Source of the DNA: Bacillota bacterium
Lineage (GTDB): Bacteria; Bacillota_I; Bacilli_A; Erysipelotrichales; Erysipelotrichaceae
Assembly: GCA_023249475.1 (NCBI GenBank)
Contig: JAHFCO010000004.1
Span: 1-64,000, forward strand
Length of the DNA stretch: 64,000 bases
Direction of reading: 5' to 3'
Each line of letters opens with the position of its first letter. The first letter of the stretch is position 1. Made by a program: the position numbers and the translations under genes. Below are positions 23,933 through 33,430 of the stretch, in pieces. The notes under the pieces are model-generated. The model saw nothing but the letters and a program-made list of their open reading frames with translations. It was not told where the DNA came from and did no database searches.

Positions 23933-26086
23933 GTGAATCGGTATGACGGGCTTGGGATTGGTATCTTTAAAGGTTTTTCCGCCATCGACATCGACCACTG
24001 CATCAACGAGGACGGAACCTTAAGCCCTCTCAGCAAAGCCATCGTAGACTTATTCGAGGGCTGCTATATGGAGAAAAGTCCATCCGGTAGAGGCCTTCGC
24101 ATTCTTTTCAAGGCCAGTGGCTTTAAGTACAACACAGCCAAATACTACATCAACAATATCAACGTCGGTGTTGAGGTGTACGTCTACGGTGCGACCAAGA
24201 AATTTGTCTCCGTTACCGGCAATGTGTTTCGAGATGGGGAGATTATTGAGGCCGCTGACAAGCTGCAGCTCCTGCTGGACCGCTTCATGCTCCGACCATT
24301 GAAAAATAAAGCCAAAAATCGAAAACCGGCAATCTCCTACCTATCCGATGAAGAAGTCCTCAGCAGAGCAAAGACTGATAATAACAGCGAGGAATTCATC
24401 AAGCTGTGGGAGGGCGAAATCCCTGAAGGCAAATCCCATAGTGAAGCGGACCTTGCCCTGTGTGCTCATCTTGCGTTCTGGTGCGGTAAGGATATCACCC
24501 AGATGGACAGGCTATTCCGACAAAGCGGCCTGTACCGTGAAAAATGGGACCGGGTGCAGAGCGGTACAACCTATGGACAGATCACTCTTGAAAAGGCGGT
24601 CGAAAGTGTGACAGAGACCTACAGCCCCATGGGAAAGCTCTCTCAAATCGAATCAGACTTTGAAGTGCCGGGCTGTAAGCCGCTTGAGGAAATGAAGCCC
24701 CATCGTGATCCCCGATATGGGTGGAACGACATCGGTAACAGCAATATGTTCGCGGATCACTATAAGGCTATCGCAAGGTATGTGCCGGAGCGCAGGCAGT
24801 GGTTTGTCTATGACGGGATGGCTTGGCGTGGTGATACCGGAAACTTAAAGGTCATGAACCTCTGTAAAAAGCTGGCCAATAAGCTGATGGTCTATGCCCT
24901 GTCCATTGAGGAAGAGTTGCTGCGCAAGCAGTACATCGAATTTATCAGCAAATGGCAGACCCGCAGGCAGCGGGAAATCATCCTCAAAGACGCTCAGGAC
25001 GTACATCCACTCTCGGCCAGTGCCTTTGATAACGACATTTATCTGCTCAATTGCCAGAACGGGGCGCTGAATCTCCATGACGGTGTGTTTCGTGAACACA
25101 GGGCCGAGGACTACATTACCAAAATCGCCGGTGTGCATTATGACCCATCAGCAAAGTGTCCTCGCTGGGAGCGGTTCATTGACGAAGTCATGAGCGGCGA
25201 CCGCGAAAAAGCGGAGTTCTTCCAAAAAAGCCTGGGCTATGCCCTGACAGGCGATACCCGCCACGAAGCGATGTTCATCCTCTTCGGCGCAACTACCCGA
25301 AATGGCAAAGGCACCTCGATGGAAACCTTCCTGCGGATCTGTGGTGATTATGGCAGAACCTGCAGACCGGAAACCATCGGAATGAAACAAAACAATAGCG
25401 GCTCCGCTCCTTCTGAGGATGTGGCGCGGCTGGCCGGAGCGAGGTTTGTGAACATCAGCGAGCCGGACAAGCGCCTGACGCTCAGTGCAGCCTTGCTCAA
25501 AACCCTAACAGGAAGCGACACCGTCAACGCCCGGTTCCTGCATGAAAACAGCTTTGACTTCAAGCCCCAGTTCAAAATATTTACCAATACCAACTACCTG
25601 CCAACAGTAACGGATCTAACCCTACTGACTAGCGGGCGGGTGAAGATCATTCCCTTTGAGCGTCACTTTGATGAGTTCGAGCGGGACCTCGGACTGAAAG
25701 ACGAGTTCTTTCGACAGGAAAACCTTAGCGGCATTCTCAACTGGGCGCTGGAAGGCTATGCAAAGCTACGCAGGACCGGCCTTGAGATGCCTCAGTCGGT
25801 CAAGGATGCCACCTTTGCCTACCACCGGGAAAACGACAAGGTGGGACTCTTCATTGAAGAGCGCCTAGTCGAGGATGGAAGCTGTGAGGAACGCACCTCC
25901 GACATCTACTTTGCCTACCAAAGCTGGTGTAGAGAGAACGGCTACTTCCCGGAAAACGCCAGAAACTTTAAAAATTCTCTGGCCAATGTGGGAGAGATTG
26001 TGAGGAAGCGCCCTCGGAACGGAGGTGAAAAGACCACTGTGTTCATCGGCTACAAGCTACTCAGAGGAACAGAATTCCTCGAGTAA
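23933..26086 (+). CDS. Phage/plasmid primase-polymerase and SF3 helicase, P4 family (5' end frameshifted)
   Basis: The frame as it stands gives 717 residues; about 58 N-terminal residues lie in another frame starting at 23757. The first part is a prim-pol/AEP-like domain with 'FSAIDIDHC' (D-x-D) and 'EKSPSGRGLRILF'. The C-terminal half is the P4/D5 superfamily 3 helicase with Walker A 'LFGATTRNGKGTSMETFL' (about residue 445-460), 'ARFVNISEPDKRLTLSAALLKTLTGSDTVNARFLHENSFDFKPQFKIFTNTNYLP' and a winged-helix tail. It would replicate the element. The GTG at 23933 lacks a ribosome site, so whether a stable product is made is doubtful. Confidence 0.82.
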   Translation: MNRYDGLGIGIFKGFSAIDIDHCINEDGTLSPLSKAIVDLFEGCYMEKSPSGRGLRILFKASGFKYNTAKYYINNINVGVEVYVYGATKKFVSVTGNVFRDGEIIEAADKLQLLLDRFMLRPLKNKAKNRKPAISYLSDEEVLSRAKTDNNSEEFIKLWEGEIPEGKSHSEADLALCAHLAFWCGKDITQMDRLFRQSGLYREKWDRVQSGTTYGQITLEKAVESVTETYSPMGKLSQIESDFEVPGCKPLEEMKPHRDPRYGWNDIGNSNMFADHYKAIARYVPERRQWFVYDGMAWRGDTGNLKVMNLCKKLANKLMVYALSIEEELLRKQYIEFISKWQTRRQREIILKDAQDVHPLSASAFDNDIYLLNCQNGALNLHDGVFREHRAEDYITKIAGVHYDPSAKCPRWERFIDEVMSGDREKAEFFQKSLGYALTGDTRHEAMFILFGATTRNGKGTSMETFLRICGDYGRTCRPETIGMKQNNSGSAPSEDVARLAGARFVNISEPDKRLTLSAALLKTLTGSDTVNARFLHENSFDFKPQFKIFTNTNYLPTVTDLTLLTSGRVKIIPFERHFDEFERDLGLKDEFFRQENLSGILNWALEGYAKLRRTGLEMPQSVKDATFAYHRENDKVGLFIEERLVEDGSCEERTSDIYFAYQSWCRENGYFPENARNFKNSLANVGEIVRKRPRNGGEKTTVFIGYKLLRGTEFLE

Positions 26087-26095
26087 ATCAACACA

Positions 26096-26183
26096 GGGGC
26101 AGTATGTGGCAAGTTTTTTAGGTAGTTTCTAAATTCTATAGTCACATGAGAAACAACCCGTAAAACCTGCCACAAGATGCCCC
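26096..26183 (+). repeat. Long inverted repeat between primase and zinc-ribbon genes
   Basis: 16-base arms (26096-26111 and 26168-26183), GGGGCA-nnn-TGTGGCA and its complement, match except for the middle three bases. They enclose 56 bases with an inner GTTTCT/AGAAAC pair. The structure fills most of the 118-base gap and ends 22 bases before the next start codon. It may be an RNA leader structure, a single-strand origin or a cruciform. Confidence 0.6.
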
Positions 26184-26204
26184 ATGTGAGAAAGGAGTAA
26201 AAGC

Positions 26205-26492
26205 ATGGCTACTAAAACCTATCTTCTGGTCAAAGACGACCACAACCTACTGTGTACCCGATACTTTTTCGGCAATCCTTATCTTGTTGCAGAGGAAAGC
26301 GGCTGCCGCTTCTATATGACAGTTCACGACAGCGGCGCTATCCGGGTACACGCAACAAAGCCGTATGACTTTGGAAGGCTTGAAGCCTTAATGGTACGGT
26401 GTCCTAAGTGCACAGCGCAAATGGTACCGATCCATTCGTCATTCAACAACGATGAGACACAAGCCTTTCGGTGCATAATCTGCAAGAAGTGA
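26205..26492 (+). CDS. Small zinc-ribbon protein of the island
   Basis: A 95-residue protein I do not recognise by family name. A hydrophilic N-terminal part (MATKTYLLVKDDHNLL...) is followed by a C-terminal zinc ribbon with 'VRCPKCTAQM' and 'FRCIICKK' (CxxC-x23-CxxC). The start has GGAGTAAAAG upstream. Its place between a primase and a capsid gene suggests an element-specific regulator or replication accessory factor, which is inference. Confidence 0.7.
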   Translation: MATKTYLLVKDDHNLLCTRYFFGNPYLVAEESGCRFYMTVHDSGAIRVHATKPYDFGRLEALMVRCPKCTAQMVPIHSSFNNDETQAFRCIICKK

Positions 26493-26612
26493 CCCTGGGG
26501 GCTGTGAAATCCCTAGAACTATTTCAAACGGACAGCGGCGTGGGGCTTCACGCAGAAAAACGCGAATTCAAACGGGGTATTAACCTCAAAACAAATTTAG
26601 GAGGATTTTATC

Positions 26613-27527
26613 ATGAAAACATCAACGACTTACAACAGAGCATTTTGGAATTTAGTTCGAGGTTCCAACGATCATCACAATGATTTACGGGAAGGCTCAG
26701 ACTATCAGACTGGCGCATACTTCTTGCCAAACGAATCGACCAGTCGTTTCCTCGCAGCGCTTTCAAAAGAGAACCTTTTTCGCAGAATTGCTACCACGAT
26801 AAACGCCACAACCAAAGGCGGATCTATCATAGCCAGCGATGCTTGCACAGCAGCAGACTGGATTCCAGAGAACAGCCCTATTCCGGACGCAGAACAGTTA
26901 TATAAGCAGTACCGTGTGCAGGAACACAAGCTTGCAGGAATCACACTGCTTCAAAACGATTTTATTCAAGATTCTGCGTTCGATGTTGAATCCTATCTCA
27001 CCAATGAATTTGCTCGCAGCTTTGGTAAAAAAGAAGAATGTGCCTTCATAAACGGAGATGGTGAGAATCAGCCTTACGGTATTCTGCATCCGACCAATGG
27101 TGCCGAAGTCGGTGTGACTGCTGCTGCAGCTGACAGCATCAGCTTTGATGAAATTATCAAGCTATTCTTCAGTCTCGAATCTGAATACCGCAATCGTGCT
27201 GTGTGGGTCATGAACGATGATACAGCAATGGCTCTACGAAAACTTAAAGACACGGATGGCAATTACCTCTGGAGAAACAGCGATGACACCATTTTCGGTA
27301 AACCAGTCCTAATCTCCAATTTTATGCCCGGTCAGGCATCTGGTAACAAAGCGATTGCTTTTGGAGATTTCAGCTACTACTGGATCGTTGAAAGACAGAA
27401 TCTTTCCATCAGACCAATCAAAGAAAAGTACTATGTCACTGATCAGATTGCCTATATTGGCTTTGTGTTCCTTGACGGATGTCTTATCCGACCTGAGGCC
27501 ATCAAGCTTCTACAGATGAGTGCCTAA
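26613..27527 (+). CDS. HK97-fold phage major capsid protein
   Basis: A 304-residue capsid protein. 'GAYFLPNESTSRFLAALSKENLFRRIATTINAT', 'AADWIPENSPIPDAEQLYKQYRVQEHKLAGITLLQNDFIQDSAFDVESYLTNEFARSFGKKEECAFINGDGENQPYGIL', 'WVMNDDTAMALRKLKDTDGNYLW' and 'PVLISNFMP' are classical HK97 features. The N-terminal delta/scaffolding region found in phage precursors is missing and the protein begins just before the mature shell part. There is no protease, portal, terminase or tail gene in the island, so it is either a relic or used by a satellite with a helper. AGGAGG 8 bases upstream supports the start. Confidence 0.87.
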   Translation: MKTSTTYNRAFWNLVRGSNDHHNDLREGSDYQTGAYFLPNESTSRFLAALSKENLFRRIATTINATTKGGSIIASDACTAADWIPENSPIPDAEQLYKQYRVQEHKLAGITLLQNDFIQDSAFDVESYLTNEFARSFGKKEECAFINGDGENQPYGILHPTNGAEVGVTAAAADSISFDEIIKLFFSLESEYRNRAVWVMNDDTAMALRKLKDTDGNYLWRNSDDTIFGKPVLISNFMPGQASGNKAIAFGDFSYYWIVERQNLSIRPIKEKYYVTDQIAYIGFVFLDGCLIRPEAIKLLQMSA

Positions 27528-27537
27528 GTCAAACTTA

Positions 27538-27576
27538 GGGTGCCGGGTCCTGATCCGGCTCGGCACCTCTTTCTAA
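27538..27576 (+). terminator. Terminator after the capsid gene
   Basis: GGTGCCG/CGGCACC stem (27539-27545 with 27561-27567), extended by inner GG/CC pairs, followed by CTCTTTCT. It lies 10 bases past the capsid stop. Confidence 0.72.
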
Positions 27577-27599
27577 AAAACTGAAAATGGAGGTCATTT

Positions 27600-27803
27600 A
27601 TGGACGCGCAAAATCAAAGCCGCACCTTTGAAACGGACATTGGCGGGACCGTCTATGTCGTTGAATCCTGTGTAAGCGAATCCGCAAAGGAAAGCGCCTA
27701 CACCAAGCTTAAAAAGCTGATTACCGCCAACGCAAAGCACCTGGAAAAGATATCAGACAGTTCAAATAAAGATACGGAAATCGACTCGACTACTTCAAAA
27801 TAG
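27600..27803 (+). CDS. TnpW-like transposon protein
   Basis: A 67-residue protein whose core 'RTFETDIGGTVYVVESCVSESAKESAYTKLKKLI' matches the TnpW family encoded next to the TnpX resolvase in Tn4451-like mobilizable elements (known pattern TFE..IG.TTYVV...FSE.SKET...K..RLI). The function of TnpW is unknown. GGAGG is 7 bases upstream. It lies between the capsid terminator and the recombinase gene, as in related elements. Confidence 0.76.
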   Translation: MDAQNQSRTFETDIGGTVYVVESCVSESAKESAYTKLKKLITANAKHLEKISDSSNKDTEIDSTTSK

Positions 27804-27834
27804 TACGGTAATATCACAGTGCCTAACCGTTTGA

Positions 27835-29555
<1,721 letters not shown>

Positions 29556-29564
29556 CAGAAAATA

Positions 29565-29574
29565 TCAATCCCTA
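29565..29574 (-). repeat. Right copy of the 10-bp inverted end sequence
   Basis: TCAATCCCTA here is the exact reverse complement of TAGGGATTGA at 15701-15710. Both lie between the last element gene and the first chromosomal gene on each side. Confidence 0.5.
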
Positions 29575-29601
29575 TCTGACTACCGTGAATCGCGGAGTTT
29601 T

Positions 29602-30456
29602 TTATCGAGGATCCTTAGGCATCTTGCTTAAGGTGATTTTCCATTGGTAACCGGTGGATATGTTGTAGGCGTTGGCGAAACTGCCTTGGTTGATCGCGAT
29701 CCCCATGCGATAGAGCGAATTGACATAGAGGATCGGCGCACCGATCCGCACATCGGCGAAACTTCGTCCGTAAGGGATGGTGTTCTCATAGACCAAGGTG
29801 TCCCCGTTGTAGAGGCTGACCAGGAATTTCTCGCCGAATTCGGGGCGGAGTTCCATGAAGTCCGATCGATCGATGCTGGTCCACAGACTGCCGAAACGGA
29901 CATCCAGGGCTTCGATTGATCCGCTGACCGTGTCTTTGGCGACCAGGGTTTGGACCAAGGGAAGCATGACGATACGCGAAAGGTCGATGGTCGGTCCGAC
30001 GTCTTCGAAGCCGATCTGACCGGCTGCCAATTTCGCCCCCGTCGCCGCATAGACATCCCTTCCGTGGAAGGTATAGGAGGCTTCGGTGTTGGCCCGGCGA
30101 TGCTTGCTTTCTTCGATCTCGCGCATCTCGACGATGCCGATTTCCTTATGGACATGGGTCAGCGTCCCGTTGTTGGGGGTGACGATGAACATCCCATCCT
30201 TGGTTTTGGCGACGACGCTTTTGCGCGTCGTCCCGACCCCGGGGTCGACCACCGAAACGAACACGGAACCTTTGGGCCAATATTGAACGCTTTGCAGAAG
30301 GCGGTAGGAGCCTTCGAAGATTTGATAGGGCGGGATTTCATGCGTCAGATCGAAGATTTTCAAGTCTTCGTCGATTTGCAATGCGACGCCGTACATCGCG
30401 GCGACCGCACCGTCCGCATAGCCGAAATCCGATTGCATGACCAGGATCTTACTCAT
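29602..30456 (-). CDS. SAM hydroxide adenosyltransferase (DUF62), intact copy
   Basis: A 284-residue protein starting MSKILVMQSDFGYADGAVAAMYGV. The N-terminal DFG-x-x-D motif, 'ALQIDEDLKIFDLTHEIPPYQIFEGSYRLLQSVQYWPKGSVFVSVVDPGVGT', 'IVTPNNGTLTH' and 'FHGRDVYAATGAKLAAG' are the DUF62 signature. These trimeric enzymes hydrolyse S-adenosylmethionine to adenosine and methionine, with relatives that make 5'-halogenated adenosines. AAGGAGGT lies 3 bases before ATG 30456, and the start overlaps the stop of the truncated paralogue (ATGA). Confidence 0.9.
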   Translation of the reverse strand: MSKILVMQSDFGYADGAVAAMYGVALQIDEDLKIFDLTHEIPPYQIFEGSYRLLQSVQYWPKGSVFVSVVDPGVGTTRKSVVAKTKDGMFIVTPNNGTLTHVHKEIGIVEMREIEESKHRRANTEASYTFHGRDVYAATGAKLAAGQIGFEDVGPTIDLSRIVMLPLVQTLVAKDTVSGSIEALDVRFGSLWTSIDRSDFMELRPEFGEKFLVSLYNGDTLVYENTIPYGRSFADVRIGAPILYVNSLYRMGIAINQGSFANAYNISTGYQWKITLSKMPKDPR

Positions 30457-31253
30457 TGGACCTCCTTGATCGTGACTTTCCACGAGGGACCGAAACGTAA
30501 ACCATAGGTATCTTTGGCCGAACCCATGCAGATCGCGAACGCCACCTTCATCAGTTCGTTGGTGTAAAGGACGGGTCGGCCTTCAGAAACATAGCCGAAG
30601 GTCGGATGATAAGGGACGATCGTATCTAAAACTAGCGTGGAATCATGGTGGACGACAAGATGAACCGATTCCCCGTAGGCGAGGTTCAGCTTTTTCATGA
30701 ACTCGATCGGGATGTTGGTCCAAAGGTTGCCGAAGTTGGGGTCCATGATTTCGAAGATGCCATGCAGACCTTGATTATCGATCCAGGGGTCGGGGATGTC
30801 GAAGCGCACGATCTCGTCGATCGGATAGACCGGTCCGACGTCTTCAAAGGCGATGATCCCGCTTGCCAGACGCGCGGCGCAATAGCCAAACAGATCCCGT
30901 CCATGGAAGACCGAAGTCCCCGTGGTCGTCGCCAAGCGGTTGACCGATTCGTCGATCACCCGGACTTCGAGGATCCCCGGATCGCTGAAGAGATGCGTCA
31001 GCGTCCCGTTGTCCGGTGTGACGATATAGTTGCCTCGCCGGGTCTTCGCGACGCAGGCTCTGCGTTTCGTCCCGACGCCCGGGTCGACCACCGAGACAAA
31101 CACCGTATCCTGCGGCCAGAACCTGACCGTCTGCAACAACCGAAACGAAGCGCTCCAAATGTCGTATTGCGGGATTTCGTGGGTCGAATCGAAGATTTCC
31201 AGATCGCGGTCGACGCTTTTGACGACGCCGTACATCCAGCATCGCCCCGGCAT
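30453..31253 (-). pseudogene. SAM hydroxide adenosyltransferase paralogue lacking its N-terminus
   Basis: This frame of up to 266 residues aligns with the next gene from 'MYGVVKSVDRDLEIFDSTHEIPQYDIWSASFRLLQTVRFWP' to the end ('FGPSWKVTIKEVQ'). It has nothing matching the first 24 residues, which hold the DFG-x-x-D motif that binds SAM in the family. The missing part is replaced by 'MPGRCW', read out of frame from the 3' end of the pepV-like gene. A deletion seems to have removed the pepV end, the spacer, the ribosome site and the first codons here. The rest is conserved, so the event looks recent. Confidence 0.75.
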
Positions 31254-32571
31254 AGACTTCCACCAGTCTCTCCAAGTGCTGCAGATCGATGCATTCGTCG
31301 GCTTGATGGGCGAGACTCGGTTCGTCTTGGCGATGCGGTCCGAAAGCCACGCAGTGCCGGATCACTTTACTATAGGTCACGCCGCCGGAGATGATCGGAC
31401 GCGAGGTCGCATCCTTGGACCACTCGGCATAGCGCTTAAGCAGGATTTGAATCATCGGGTCGTTTTCATCGTTGAGGACGGGTTTCGCATCGTAATCCAA
31501 GCTTAGTTCGAGTCCGATCAAGCGTTCCTGCAATCGACGCGTCAAGTCGTGCGAATCGCATTCGATGGGATAGCGGCAATCGATCTCCGCATACAATTCA
31601 CCGTTTTGAATCCGCAGAACCCCGAGGTTCAAGGTGAGTTTGCCCATGGCTTCGCCGGTGAAGGAAAGACCCGCGGATTCGCCGTAGGGATCGCGGAACA
31701 CGGTGTAAAGCAAGTTCGCCAACGGTTCTTTGGTCGCCGTTGCGATGAGTTCCAGAAGTTTCACCGTCGCATTGTCCCCCAGTTCGGGTCGCGACGCATG
31801 GGCGGCTTTCCCTTCGACATGGACCACGATGCCGTCGGGGGTGGTTTCGATCGTATGTTGGATTTTCGCTTGATTGAATCGCTCGATCAGGATTTCAGGG
31901 ATCAGGCTGGTGAAGCGGGCTTGGGCGGTCGGCGCGATGACGTTGCACTGGACCCCTCCGTCCAAGGCGTCGAACCCTGCGAAGACCTTCCCTTTCAGCG
32001 TCCACATCAAGGCGCCCTTCTCCCCGATGGACAAGGGGAAATACCCGTCCGGGGTGAAGGCGAAGGTCGGTTCACCGGCTTTCGATATGTAATGTTTGAT
32101 GTCGTCCATGGTCCGCTCTTCATCGCAACCCAACACGACACGCAGTTGGCGTTTTAATTTGAACTGTTTCGCTTCAAGCCTCTCTTTGATGTCTTTCAGG
32201 GCGGTATAGGCGGCCATCGCCGGACCTTTGTTGTCCTGCGTCCCCCGTCCATACATTTGATTGTCGACGATTTCGCCGCCGAAGGGATCTTTCGTCCATC
32301 CGACGCCTTCGCTCACCACATCGAGATGGCATACGACATCGATCCGCTCTTCCCCCTCGCCCAACACGATCGCGATGGCGTGGTTGTCAAAGTCCAACAC
32401 TTGAAAACCGTCGCGTAGCGCCAGTTCCTTCATGAACCTCAGCGCGTTGAACGCGCCGATCCCGTAGGGATGTTCGGGTGTTACGGTATGCGGGTCGCCG
32501 ACGCTGTTGATGCGGATCAGACGTTGCAGGTTCGCGACCATTTCTTCCATTCCACGTTGCTTCAGTAACAT
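30844..32571 (-). CDS. pepV: PepV-like M20 dipeptidase with out-of-frame C-terminal tail
   Basis: The first 445 or so residues, from MLLKQRGMEEMVANLQRLIRINSV, are a PepV-type M20 dipeptidase. 'VDVVCHLDVVSEGVGWTKDPFGGEIVDNQMYGRGTQDNKGPAMAAY' has metal ligands His and Asp, 'CDEERTMDD' the catalytic Glu pair, and 'AFTPDGYFPL', 'ISGGVTYSKVIRHCVAFGP' and 'SLAHQADECIDLQHLERLVEVYAGAM' follow. The family normally ends a few residues after this last segment. Here the frame continues for about 130 residues that are only the shifted reading of the SAM hydrolase gene, to a stop at 30844. The active domain looks complete but the tail is probably not native. It starts one base after the ecfT stop. Confidence 0.82.
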   Translation of the reverse strand: MLLKQRGMEEMVANLQRLIRINSVGDPHTVTPEHPYGIGAFNALRFMKELALRDGFQVLDFDNHAIAIVLGEGEERIDVVCHLDVVSEGVGWTKDPFGGEIVDNQMYGRGTQDNKGPAMAAYTALKDIKERLEAKQFKLKRQLRVVLGCDEERTMDDIKHYISKAGEPTFAFTPDGYFPLSIGEKGALMWTLKGKVFAGFDALDGGVQCNVIAPTAQARFTSLIPEILIERFNQAKIQHTIETTPDGIVVHVEGKAAHASRPELGDNATVKLLELIATATKEPLANLLYTVFRDPYGESAGLSFTGEAMGKLTLNLGVLRIQNGELYAEIDCRYPIECDSHDLTRRLQERLIGLELSLDYDAKPVLNDENDPMIQILLKRYAEWSKDATSRPIISGGVTYSKVIRHCVAFGPHRQDEPSLAHQADECIDLQHLERLVEVYAGAMLDVRRRQKRRPRSGNLRFDPRNPAIRHLERFVSVVADGQVLAAGYGVCLGGRPGRRDETQSLRREDPARQLYRHTGQRDADASLQRSGDPRSPGDRRIGQPLGDDHGDFGLPWTGSVWLLRRASGKRDHRL

Positions 32572-32572
32572 A

Positions 32573-33430
32573 TCATACCTCGAAGGGGAACCACATTTTC
32601 GTCGCGGGCTCCCAGATGTTGCGCGACACGATCCAAGCCAGACAGAAGAGAAACAAAGCAAGCGTCGACCATCGGAACAGTTTATCCATCAGCGTCGGTT
32701 CGACTTCGGCGTAATACGTCCGGTCTTTCTTCAGCCCGTAACCCCGCAAATCCAAGGCGTTGGCGATGTTCCCGATCCGGTCGAACGAGGTGATGATCAA
32801 CGGAAACAGGATGTAGATCGTTTGTTTCAAGCGTTTGAGGATCGGCGTTTTGCGAAGGTCCATCTCGACGCCCCGCGCCTGCATCGACACCTTGATGTTT
32901 TCATAATCCCGGGAAATGTCGGGGATGTAGCGGAACGCGAGCGAGACGACCGTACAGATCTTGTACGGGACCCCCAGTCCGTGCAGACCCGAAGCCAGTT
33001 CGCTCGGGGTGATCGAAAGGATGAACGCCATCGACACGGTGAACGAGGTCAGCATCTTAAACAGCCGGACCAGCAGATACCAGAGCGTTTCCAGACTGAC
33101 GAAATAATAAGAACTGAAGGAGTACAAGATCGTACTGGTCCCGCCGGTCCATTCGGAACCGATGTCCGGCTTGACGACCCAGTACAGGAAGATGTTGAAG
33201 AAGTTCATCAGGAAGATCGCGATGAAGAGGACGATGATCACTTTCCAATCGGGTTTCAGGCTGACGATCGCGATGAGGGAAAGGAACATCAGCGGCGCCA
33301 ACAAGCGCAGGTCGAACGACATGATCGTATAGACGATGCAGACGATGAAGAGTCCGACTTTCGTTTTCCCCGAGAGTTTATGGAGGAAGGTCTTGCCGGG
33401 CACGATGTTGATGAAGATGCGTTTACTCAT
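32573..33430 (-). CDS. ecfT: ECF transporter transmembrane subunit EcfT
   Basis: A 285-residue membrane protein with about six hydrophobic helices. Two coupling motifs contact the ATPase: 'VSMQARGVEMDL' (first ARG) and 'ANALDLRGYGLKKDRTYY' (second RG). EcfT links the ATPase to the substrate-binding S subunit. Overlaps the ecfA end by 8 bases and is followed by pepV after one base, so the whole set is one transcript. Confidence 0.92.
   Translation of the reverse strand: MSKRIFINIVPGKTFLHKLSGKTKVGLFIVCIVYTIMSFDLRLLAPLMFLSLIAIVSLKPDWKVIIVLFIAIFLMNFFNIFLYWVVKPDIGSEWTGGTSTILYSFSSYYFVSLETLWYLLVRLFKMLTSFTVSMAFILSITPSELASGLHGLGVPYKICTVVSLAFRYIPDISRDYENIKVSMQARGVEMDLRKTPILKRLKQTIYILFPLIITSFDRIGNIANALDLRGYGLKKDRTYYAEVEPTLMDKLFRWSTLALFLFCLAWIVSRNIWEPATKMWFPFEV

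Noticed and set aside
23732-23998. An 88-codon frame on the minus strand across the primase start
   Set aside because: No ribosome site, overlaps the better supported primase start, and its sequence is low in recognisable features.
26471-26683. A 70-codon frame between the zinc-ribbon and capsid genes
   Set aside because: It overlaps both genes, has no ribosome site, and its end is the shifted reading of the capsid start.
26205-27527. Intact prophage
   Set aside because: Apart from the capsid protein no phage morphogenesis, packaging or lysis gene is found within the island.
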